Program-made: the position numbers and the translations under genes
The notes under the pieces: model-generated
The model's input: only the letters and a program-made list of their open reading frames with translations
Database searches by the model: none
Told to the model about the DNA's origin: nothing
Shown: piece by piece, positions 47,855 through 55,872 of the stretch
Position numbering within the stretch: the stretch's first letter is position 1
How the letters are laid out: every line of letters starts with the position of its first letter
Origin: Closterium sp. Naga37s-1
Taxonomy: Eukaryota > Streptophyta > Zygnematophyceae > Desmidiales > Closteriaceae
Assembly: GCA_947471745.1 (NCBI GenBank)
Contig: CANJKZ010000952.1
Coordinates: forward strand, 1,470,001-1,534,000
Length of the DNA stretch: 64,000 nucleotides
Reading direction: 5' to 3'

Positions 47855-48385
47855 GCGGCGTGGGGCCGGGACGGACGGCGCGCGGGCGTCGAGGGGCCGG
47901 GACGGGCGGCGCGCGGGCGTCGAGGGGCCGGGACGGGCGGCGCGCGGGCGTCTAGGGGTCGGGCCGGGTGGCGCGCGGGCGTCTAGGGGCCGGGACGGGC
48001 GGCGCGTGGGCGTCGAGGGGCCGGGACGGGCGGCGCGCGGGCGTCTAGGGGCCGGGACGGGCGGCGCGCGGGCGTCTAGGGGCCGGGACGGGCGGCTCAC
48101 GGGCGGCGAGGGGCCGGGACGGGCGGCGCGCGGGCGTCGAGGGGCCGGGACGGGCGGCGCGCGGGCGTCGAGGGGCCGGGACGGGCGGCGCGCGGGCGTC
48201 TAGGGGCCGGGACGGGCGGCGCGCGGGCGTCTAGGGGCCGGGACGGGCGGCGCGCGGGCGTCTAGGGGCCGGGCCGGGTGGCGCACGGGCGTCTAGGGGC
48301 CGGGACGGGCGGCGCGCGGGCGTCTAAGGGGCCGGGACGGGCGGCGCGCGGGCGTCTAAGGGCCGTGACGGGCGGCTAAAGGGGC
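47855..48385 (-). repeat. 31 bp minisatellite in the leader of element I
   Basis: About 17 copies of a 31 bp unit (CTAGGGGCCGGGACGGGCGG then CGCGCGGGCGT), with TCGAGGGG variants. The same unit, in the same orientation relative to the element, fills the leader of G (54935-55420). The Arg/Gly/Ala or Pro/Arg open frames on either strand are artefacts of the repeat. Confidence 0.9.
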
Positions 48386-48474
48386 CACTAGGGGCCAAGA
48401 GAGAGGGGAGCGCGACTCGGGTAGGGGCAGAGTGCGCTCCGGGCAGGAAAAAAAAACGGTGGGCCCTAGGAACA

Positions 48475-48503
48475 GTTCCCACGAGGGAACCTGCTCGATA
48501 CCA
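48475..48503 (-). promoter_or_regulatory. Primer-binding site and adjoining hairpin of element I
   Basis: Read on the minus strand, TGGTATCGAGCAG (PBS) is followed directly by GTTCCC-TCGT-GGGAAC, a perfect 6 bp stem with a 4-base loop. The same arrangement occurs in O and G. Confidence 0.75.
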
Positions 48504-48639
48504 TGAGAAGAATGAAGAACGAGGATGAATGAACTATAAATGAGGTGAGTACATATAGAAAACCCTAATTGGGTTGTACCCCCTATGGGATACCCCACTA
48601 TAGCCTACACAACAGCATAAGCTATATAATGTTCTGACA
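48504..48639 (-). repeat. 5' LTR of element I
   Basis: 136 bp, identical to 41094-41229 except one G/A difference (ACTATAAATG against ACTATGAATG). Confidence 0.95.
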
Positions 48640-48644
48640 GCGAG

Positions 48645-48909
48645 GGCGGCGCGACACGAAGGAGCCGCGAGGGCGGCGGATCGGGGCCGCGAGGGCGGCG
48701 CGACGCGGCCGCTAGGGCGGCGCGACGTGAAGGGGCCGCGAGGGCAACGCGACGGGGCCGCAAGCGCGACGCGACGGGGCCGCTAAGGCGGCGCGACAGG
48801 GTCGAGAGAGGGGAGCGCGACTCGGGCAGTGGAGAGCGCGCTCCGGGCAGGAAAAAAAAATGTGGTGGGCCCTAGGAACAGTTCCCACAGGGGAACCTGC
48901 TCGATACCA
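48645..48909 (-). other. Element O leader, right part, hairpin and PBS
   Basis: GGGCCGCGAGGGCGGCGCGAC repeats, then a stretch rich in A (48851-48859), the hairpin GTTCCC-ACAG-GGGAAC (48881-48896) and CTGCTCGATACCA (48897-48909), the reverse complement of the primer-binding site. Confidence 0.7.
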
Positions 48910-49034
48910 TGAGAAACTGAACGAGAATGAATTGACTAAGGGAAAGTTGGGTACAAATGTAAACCCTAGAAAACTGTACCCCATATGTGCTACCCCACTA
49001 TAGCCTACAGTAGCTATGTCATATAAATCTGACA
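48910..49034 (-). repeat. 5' LTR of element O
   Basis: 125 bp, TGAGAAACTGAACG...CATATAAATCTGACA, one difference from 34669-34793. Followed by TSD CATTC. Confidence 0.92.
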
Positions 49035-49039
49035 CATTC

Positions 49040-51311
49040 ACCTTGGAATCGAATCTGAATACCACGCCTGGACGATCCTGGACTTCGCCACCCACCAGCT
49101 CACGCATTCACGTGACTGCATCTTTTACGAAAGACTGACCCTGCCACTGTACCGCCAGCACCGCACTGCACAGAACGCACCAGACAACATATTTCAGGGA
49201 CAGCACAGCTACGCCAATGACGAGGAGGACGTCAACGTGGCAGGCGAACAGCCCGACGAGGCCACGGAGGATGAGGCACCCTTTATCCCCGCTACGGAGC
49301 AGTTCGCCACACCCACCTTTTCACCGACAGAACTCGATCTACATGAAGCAGTACAGGCACAGCACGACTATGCAAGTGCAGAATTGCACTCACCCATGAG
49401 CGAAGACCCTGATCGGAACTCTTCTCGCGACACCGTTCGCGACATCCCTGGCGACGACGACGACGTGGTTGAAGTAACCAACGCAGCTGAATCCAACCTC
49501 ACAGGCCTTCGCATCCTTGGACTCGCTGTCGCCGTTCGAGGTAACCAGCAGCTGGTCGAGCCCACCACCATTCGTCAGGCTCTCAGCGGGCCCGATGCTG
49601 AGAAGTGGAAAGCCGCCATGGCCGCAGAGATCGCTGCACTCCAGCGACGTGGCACCTGGAAGCTGGTACCAAGACGACAAGCAAAGGGGAGGAAAATTCT
49701 CACAAGAAAATGGGTTTTCAGGATCAAAACTCTCGCGGACGGGACGGTCGACAAATACAAGGCGCGCTAGGTGGTCCGCGGATTCGAACAGACACAATTT
49801 GTGGACTACGACCAGACTTTCGCTCCCGTCGGCCGCCACACCTCTGTGCGGATTCTTCTTTGCATCGCCGCCGTGAAGCAGCGACCCCTGCGCAAAATCG
49901 ACGTCTCCAACGCCTTCCTCTACGCGATCGTCGACGCTATCATCTACGCGGAGCAGCCGCACGCCTTCGAGGAAGACGGCGATGCAATCTGCCTCCTCCA
50001 GAAGTCTCTCTACGGCATCAAGCAGGCGTCGTGCCTGTGGCAGCAGTACCTCCACATCGTACTCATCGAGCTTGGTTTTCAGCAGCTCCATCACGATCAG
50101 GGGATCTACCGCCTCGAATCTCGGGGCCACTTCATCCTGCTCGTCGCCTACGTGGATGATCTCCTTTACACCGGAGACAACGCGGAGCTGCTCGATCGCT
50201 TCGATCGCGACATCCAGGAGAAGCTGGAAGTGACCATCGACCATGAGGTCACCCAATTCCTCGGCCTCAACGTCACCCAGACCGCCGACTCGATCCACCT
50301 CTCCGCCGCGAAATACGCCGAAACGCTCGCTAAGAAATTCGGCATCGCTCCCGTCGGCATCACTACCTCGTTCCGCACTCCTCCGCCTAACCACGAGCCC
50401 GACACTACCCCGCTCTCCCCGGCCGACCACCGCCTCTACCAGCAGCAGCTCGGGTGCCTACTGTTCGCCGCCGTCACGTGCCACCCGGATTTATCCTACA
50501 TCGCCAGCCAGCTCGCCCAGTACCTGTGCCGACCTGAAGGGGAGAACCTGGCAGACCTGGGCCGCACCTTACAGTACTTCATCTCTACGCCCGATGTCGG
50601 CCTCACCTACACCGCGAACCTAACGGCCACTCTACAACTTACGGGCTACGTTGATGCGGATCATGCTGGGGACGCAGACAACAGAAGGTCCCGCACAGGC
50701 TTCTTTTTCAAACTCGAGCCTGCAGGAACCATCTCCTGGAACTCACAGAAGCAAGAGCTTATCGCTCTCTCGTCAGCAGAGGCAGAATTCATCGCAGTCA
50801 GCGCAGCAGTTCGCGAAGGACTTTACCTCACGGAGCTCCTACAGGAAACAAAGACGGCGATGAACGGGTCCTTCAAGTTACTTTGCGACAACCAGAGTGC
50901 GATCAAAATCGCAAACAAGTCGGGCTTCGTCAACCGCACGAAACACATCACCCTGCGTCACTTCTTCGTCAAGGACGAAATCGACAAAGGGAAGGTCTCG
51001 GGTTCGAATCCCAGTGTGTGCACTTCGGGCATCCCAGTGCGGGGGGGTGTCAGAGGTCCACTGGTGATCCCCGATTGATCCTAGGGAAGGGTTACAGGCA
51101 TGTTGGCCTGGGGGGTTATGGGCGCACTGACCCGCTACTTAACAAGCCCTTTTATCCCAATGGTCTAGTGGTTGGGATTCTGACACAGCTCACCTCCGGC
51201 GAGATGGCAGCTGATTTTCTGACAAAGAAAATGCCACGTCAGAAGTTCCAGTACTGCTCGGACCTTTGCGGATTCGTTCGAAAGAGCCACGTGGCGCACC
51301 TCAAAGAATGA
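49040..51311 (+). pseudogene. Element M integrase C-terminus, RT and RNase H
   Basis: Coding resumes in the frame left at 34668. It includes the integrase tail, an acidic spacer, RT (KARxVVRGFEQ near 49763-49795, SLYGIKQASCLW near 50005-50040, YVDDLLYTGD near 50150-50180) and RNase H (YVDADHAGD near 50650-50675, SSAEAEF near 50773-50793). TAG at 49768-49770 interrupts the RT start. RNase H is further interrupted by a 185 bp insertion (50993-51177); beyond it the frame ends normally at TGA 51309-51311, eight bases before the 3' LTR. Confidence 0.88.
50993..51177 (+). mobile_element. tRNA-related 185 bp insertion in M RNase H (SINE-like)
   Basis: Removing 50993-51177 leaves GACAAAGGGATTCTGACACAG, an open reading through the RNase H end, and the insertion is flanked by the 4 bp repeat GGGA (50989-50992 and 51174-51177). 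It contains a pol III B box GGTTCGAATCC (51001-51011) near its left end and an A-box-like TGGTCTAGTGG (51161-51171) near its right end, in reversed order relative to a normal tRNA or SINE head. The right end resembles the D-arm half of tRNA-Glu. I cannot name a family. Confidence 0.5.
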
Positions 51312-51318
51312 AGGGGAG

Positions 51319-51790
51319 TGTTGGAGTATAAAGGGAATTACATTCAGCATTCCCGTAGGTGCAGCAGTATCGCACCCACCACTATCGAAGCAGCGCTAGC
51401 AGCAGTGTCGGATCAGCCTATATCAAGGGCAGGAAGGTCAACAGCTGCAAGAGTCAACTGTCGCGACTGTTGACCATCTGGACCGACGTTTGACTTACCA
51501 TCGAGGAATGGCAACAAGCGTAACCGTACGTGCAGGTTACATGCAGCGACTCGGTAACAAGAAAGTAGTGCAACAGTCAGAGTCACTGTAGAAATGCCTG
51601 TAAAACAGTTAGAATAAGGGAATGTACCCCTCAGAGTACATGGCTAGCTGGAACTATTTATTATGTGTGTAATCTTTGTTTAAAACAACTTGGTAATCTA
51701 CATTCACTATGATCTGAGTTCCTACAACAAGACTTCCGCTACCAACTCTTCCAAGGCATTCTTATCCTATCCAAGGTCCTCACTCTAACA
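51319..51790 (+). repeat. 3' LTR of element M
   Basis: 472 bp, same ends as 30583-31054, about nine substitutions by eye. Preceded by the purine-rich GAATGAAGGGGAG and followed by TSD CCGGC. Confidence 0.93.
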
Positions 51791-51795
51791 CCGGC

Positions 51796-52656
51796 TACGG
51801 GGACAGAAAGATGCAAAAAAAAAAAAAAAAAAAAAACTGACATGCCAAGAAACAGCTTGTCGATCAGATACAAAGAGAGCTCGGAGCATTGTGCTTGTAA
51901 AAAGAAGGGAGATGATGACGAACAAGCAGGTACACCTCACCCACAGCCTAGTGACAGAACCTACCACTGGCGTGCAGCAAGGCAACCGCTAGCGTGGCGT
52001 CGAAATTGCTGATTCGACGCCTTGGTGACTCAGCTTCGCCAAAGGGACCTCTCGTGATGTTTGTGACTGATAGGAAATTTCAATCAGCAGAGTTGTCACG
52101 GGCCCGAGCAACGATTGGCCACAAACTCATTTTCGGCGTACACCAATGCGCCGAACCCTGATCGCAAGGGTTTAGGGTTGTGCTGCTGCCAGCTCGCCAA
52201 TTTTGTAAGTTGTTACAGCGTGGCATGTTTCTCGAACCAGCTGTAAACATTTATTCGATCAGAATACCAACCCACTAACTGGCACTTTTTCATCCAATAC
52301 CCATTTTCGAGTCAAAATATGAAACAAACAAACTGTCACAAATTATAACAAATTTAGGCAATATCGGATCACATGCAACAAGAAGCCTACACGTGGTGAG
52401 GTTTATGACGCATCGTCCACATATATATGTAATAATCTGAAGTATTTATGCATAAAAACAAACATAATCATATAAATACTCCCCTTTATTATTGCGCAAA
52501 TACGTCTTATTTCTAAAAAGAAACGGGGGTATAAAATATTGGCATGTCCCTAAATTGCATGACTCATTATCCTTATCTAGATTTGGCCCGTACTGTGTAC
52601 GTACGCTTGTTAAAATATATAAATCAGTTGCGAATGACCTCAAAGCCGGGTAGTCC
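51796..52656. other. Gene-free spacer between M and F
   Basis: AT-rich sequence with a run of about 22 A near 51815-51836. No coding sequence, LTR or RNA gene recognised. Confidence 0.45.
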
Positions 52657-52788
52657 TGTCAAACATTATATATGTTGTGTTAGTTTAGGCTACAGTGGGT
52701 TAGCCTATAGGGGGTACACAATTCTAGGGTTAGGTACTTGTACTCTTTTCATTGCTAGTTCATTCATTCCTGTTCAGTGATTTCAACA
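52657..52788 (+). repeat. 5' LTR of element F
   Basis: Begins TGTCAAACATTATATATG and ends GATTTCAACA. It contains TAGGCTACAGTGGGTTA and CTAGGGTTAGG, variants of the core shared with other short-LTR elements. There is a TATATA stretch near the start. Confidence 0.8.
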
Positions 52789-53547
52789 TGGTATCAGAGC
52801 AGGTCCTTCCTAGGACCGAAATTTTCTAAGGGCCCACCACTACGTAACTACCTACCTACCTACCTACCCGTGCCCTAGGGCGCCTCGGCGTGTCACGCCC
52901 CTAGAGGCCCCTCTTGACGGCCCCGCGCTAGCCCCGTTTCAGGCCCCGTCGGCCCCGTTTCAGGCCCCGTCGGCCCCGCGCTAGCCCCTCTCAGGCCCCG
53001 TCGGCCCGCGCTAGCCCCGTTTCAGGCCCCGTCGGCCCGCGCTAGCCCCGTTTCAGGCCCCGTAGGCCCCGCGCTAGCCCCTCTCAGGCCCCGTCGGCCC
53101 CGCGCTAGCCCCATTCAGGCCCCGATCGGGCCCGCGCTAGCCCCGTTTCAGGCCCCTTCGGCCCCGTTTCAGGCCCCGTCGGCCCCGCGCTAGCCCCGTT
53201 CAGGCCCCGTCGGCCCCTTGCTAGCCCCGTCAAGGCCCCGCGCTAGCCCCGCTCAGGCCCCGATCGGCCCCGCGCTCGCCCCTCTAGGGCCCCAACCGGC
53301 CCCGTGCCTACCTCGCCGACCCGTGCCCACCACCCAGAGGCCCCGGGCGGCCCGTTCCCGCCGCAGCACAAGAGGGAGAGCGGGCGGCCCGTCCCCGCCG
53401 TGACCTGAGCCGAGCCGCGCGCCCCGAGCCGAGCCGCGCCACCCAGCCGAGCCGCGACCCGACCTGAACCGAGCCGCGCCGCCCTGCCCTACCTGGTTCG
53501 TCCTACCTGCTTCTCCTACCGCTACTGCTGCTATTTCTACTGTTCCT

Positions 53548-54674
53548 ATGGCTAGCCCACAAGTTCTCGTGTTCGATGCTGAGGGCCGCCCTGTGAAGTT
53601 TGACACCTGGCTCGATGACCTGCACCTCTACCTACAGCTCACAGCCAAGGATGACATCTCACTGTACGATCACGCCCTAGGCCTTGTCACTGCCCCTGCT
53701 GCTACTGCTGACAGCACTGCTCGCTCACAGTGGCAGACTCGTGATGCCCACGCTCGCTTCGCCATTCGCAACTCCCTGCCGATAGACGAACGCGAGCACT
53801 TTGGTCAGCACAAGACTGCACCGGCACTGTACACAGCTGTAGTTGCTCGCTACTCCTCACCTGCCTCTGCCGCACTAGGCCGTCTCTCCCTCCCCTACCT
53901 GTTTCCCGACCTGGCCTCCTTTCACACAGTCGCTGACCTCATCACGCACCTCCGTACTAGTGAGGCCCGCTTCCGTGCCGCCAGGCCTGCTGAGTTCCTT
54001 GCCACGCACCCCCCTCCACTCTGGCTCACTCTCTATCACCTAGTCACCCGCCTCCCTGACACACTGCGTGCTGTCAGGGACCACTTCCTAGCTCGTTGCC
54101 CCACTGAGCTCACCATTGCCCTCCTCGAGAAGGAGCTACTTGCAGCTGAGGCTAGCATAGTCGCTGTAGGTGCCTCTCGTGGCGACCCCCGTACCCCGTT
54201 CTTTGAGGGGTGTTCTCCTTCCCCCCTTCTTCCCTCTGTCGCCTCTGCTGCTGCTGTCGACCTTCTTGGTACTGAGAAGGTCGGCGCTGCGTCTGCCTCG
54301 AGCGGACGCCGCAGCGGCAAGGGCAAAGGGGGCAAGGGTAGTGGCGGTGACGGCGGGGGAGGCGGCGGTGGGGGCGGTGGAGGCAGTGGGGGTGGTGGCT
54401 CGGCTGGAGGGGCGAGTGGTAGCGGTGGGGGTGGTGGCGGCAGCGGCGGGGGAGGTGGCAGGAGTGGAGGCGGCGGTTGGGGTGGCGGTGGACGAGGCGG
54501 CGGCAGGGGTTGGGGTGGTCGAGGAGGTGGCAGCAGTGGTGGTGGCCGTGGAGGCGCTGGCGGTGGCCAGGGCCAGCAGCACACTCTCTCGCCCCAGGAG
54601 GTCCGTGAGTGGTACTCTCAGCACGGGGGTGGGGGTGGTCTTAGCTGCACGTACGTCATTCGCACTGGTGACCG
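53548..54674 (+). pseudogene. Element F Gag, truncated
   Basis: ATG at 53548 (MASPQVLVF). About 375 codons encode the capsid-like domain, a basic GKGKGGKG stretch, a Gly-rich tract (about 54340-54580), LSPQEVREW (about 54589-54615) and the start of the Cys/His cluster (CTYVIRTGD), where element G cuts it after GACCG. It is somewhat diverged from G (for example DDLHLYLQLTAKDD against DDLQLFLQCDRADG), so it is a separate subfamily. Confidence 0.87.
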
Positions 54675-54809
54675 TGTCAGAACATATATATAGCTTATGC
54701 TGTTGTGTAGGCTATAGTGGGGTATCCCATAGGGGGTACAACCCAATTAGGGTTTCCTATATGTACTCACTTCATTCATAGTTCATCCATTCTCGTTCTA
54801 CTATTCTCA
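54675..54809 (+). repeat. 5' LTR of element G
   Basis: 135 bp, TGTCAGAACATATATATAGC...CTACTATTCTCA. The TATATATA near the left end is a plausible TATA box for element transcription. Confidence 0.92.
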
Positions 54810-54838
54810 TGGTATCGAGCAGGTTCCCTCGTGGGAAC
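54810..54838 (+). promoter_or_regulatory. Primer-binding site and hairpin of element G
   Basis: TGGTATCGAGCAG (54810-54822) follows the LTR end directly and is followed by GTTCCC-TCGT-GGGAAC (54823-54838). The tRNA primer would start minus-strand cDNA here; the hairpin's role is inferred only from its position and conservation. Confidence 0.78.
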
Positions 54839-54934
54839 TGTTCCTAGGGCCCACCGTTTTTTTCCTGCCCGGAGCGCACTCTGCCCCTACCCGGGTCGCG
54901 CTCCCCTCTCTCTTGGCCCCTAGTGGCCCCTTTA

Positions 54935-55420
54935 GCCGCCCGTCACGGCCCTTAGCCGCCCGCGCGCCGCCCGTCCCGGCCCCTTAGACGCCCGCGCGCC
55001 GCCCGTCCCGGCCCCTAGACGCCAGTGCGCCGCCCGGCCCGGCCCCTAGACGCCCGCGCGCCGCCCGTCCCGGCCCCTAGACGCCCGCGCGCCGCCCGTC
55101 CCGGCCCCTAGACGCCCGCGCGCCGCCAGTCCCGGCCCCTCGACGCCCGCGCGCCGCCCGTCCCGGCCCCTCGACGCCCGTGAGCCGCCCGTCCCGGCCC
55201 CTAGACGCCCGCGCGCCGCCCGTCCCGGCCCCTAGACGCCCGCGCGCCGCCCGTCCCGGCCCCTCGACGCCCACGCGCCGCCCGTCCCGGCCCCTAGACG
55301 CCCGCGCGCCACCCGGACCGACCCCTAGACGCCCGCGCGCCGCCCGTCCCGGCCCCTCGACGCCCGCGCGCCGCCCGTCCCGTCCCCTCGACGCCCGCGC
55401 GCCGCCCGTCCCGGCCCCAC
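54935..55420 (+). repeat. 31 bp minisatellite in the leader of element G
   Basis: About 15 copies of the unit also found in I, reading GGCCCCTAGACGCCCGCGCG then CCGCCCGTCCC on the plus strand. The long Pro/Arg/Ala open frames are repeat artefacts. Confidence 0.9.
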
Positions 55421-55872
55421 GCCGCCCTACCTGCGGCCCACTCACCGCCCTACCTGCGGCTCGCCCGCCGCCCTAACTGCGGCCTGCCCGCCGCCCCACT
55501 TGCGGCCCTACCGCCCCCCTACCTACGGCCCGACCGCCGCCCTACCTGCGGCCCAACCGCCGCCCTACCTGCGGGAGCCGCCTAGCAGCAGAACCGCCGG
55601 GAGCCGAGCCGCCCTGCCGCCGAGCCGCCCGGGAGCCGAGCCGCCCTGCCGCCGATTCGCCCGGGAGCCGAGCCGCCCTGCCGCCGAACCGCCCGGGAGC
55701 CGAGCCGCCCTGCCGCCGAGCTGCCCGGGCGCCGAGCTGCACTGCCGCCGAGCCGCTGAGCAGCCGAGCCGCCCTACTGCCGGGCCGCCCGACCTGCCCT
55801 GTCCGGTGAGCACAGCCCCACTGTCACTGCGTGCCCTTCCCCTACTGCTTGCACTGCTCGTCTGTCGTCGTC

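Larger units (their letters stand above)
41094..48639 (-). mobile_element. Element I: short-LTR Copia nested in O, TSD GCGAG
   Basis: 136 bp LTRs (41094-41229 and 48504-48639) with one difference by eye (G/A), and perfect 5 bp target repeats GCGAG (41089-41093 and 48640-48644). At 7546 bp it is full length. Signals on the minus strand: primer-binding site TGGTATCGAGCAG next to the right LTR, purine tract CCTATGGGGGTG next to the left one. It is the innermost and youngest layer of the nest. Its only obvious coding defect is a frame change between integrase and the RT linker. Confidence 0.95.
34669..49034 (-). mobile_element. Element O: short-LTR Copia nested in M, TSD CATTC
   Basis: 125 bp LTRs at 34669-34793 and 48910-49034 are flanked by CATTC (34664-34668 and 49035-49039). 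Leaving out I and one GCGAG, O is about 6.8 kb. Coding parts are on the minus strand at 35001-40394. Its leader is split by I at 41094-48639. The LTRs differ at one position by eye (C/G at the tenth base), so O is much younger than M. Confidence 0.93.
30583..51790 (+). mobile_element. Element M: long-LTR Copia hosting nested O and I, TSD CCGGC
   Basis: The 472 bp LTRs (30583-31054 and 51319-51790) are flanked by perfect 5 bp repeats CCGGC (30578-30582 and 51791-51795). The primer-binding site TGGTATGAGAGCTAG starts at 31055 and the purine tract GAAGGGGAG precedes the 3' LTR. Coding parts are 31162-34663 and 49040-51311; the 14.4 kb between them is element O with I inside it. By eye the two LTRs differ at about nine positions (roughly 2%), more than those of O or I, as the nesting order requires. 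Confidence 0.93.
52657..54674 (+). mobile_element. Element F: 5' part of a short-LTR Copia element
   Basis: Contains a 132 bp 5' LTR (52657-52788), primer-binding site TGGTATCAGAGCA (52789-52801, the best match to the plant initiator-Met type in the window), a hairpin GGTCCT-TCCT-AGGACC (52802-52817), a leader with GGCCCCGTCGGCCCCGCG repeats (52910-53280) and Gag. It stops at 54674, where the LTR of G begins, and no continuation is found to the right of G in this window. Confidence 0.85.

Noticed and set aside
47855-48385. CRISPR-like regularly spaced repeat
   Set aside because: Units are contiguous with no unique spacers, in a eukaryotic LTR-element leader; it is a minisatellite.
51048-51183. 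TGTCAG...CTGACA pair suggesting a solo LTR in M RNase H
   Set aside because: The CTGACA is part of the RNase H coding sequence (LTQLTS), the internal sequence does not match any LTR here, and the GGGA-flanked 185 bp insertion explains the region better.
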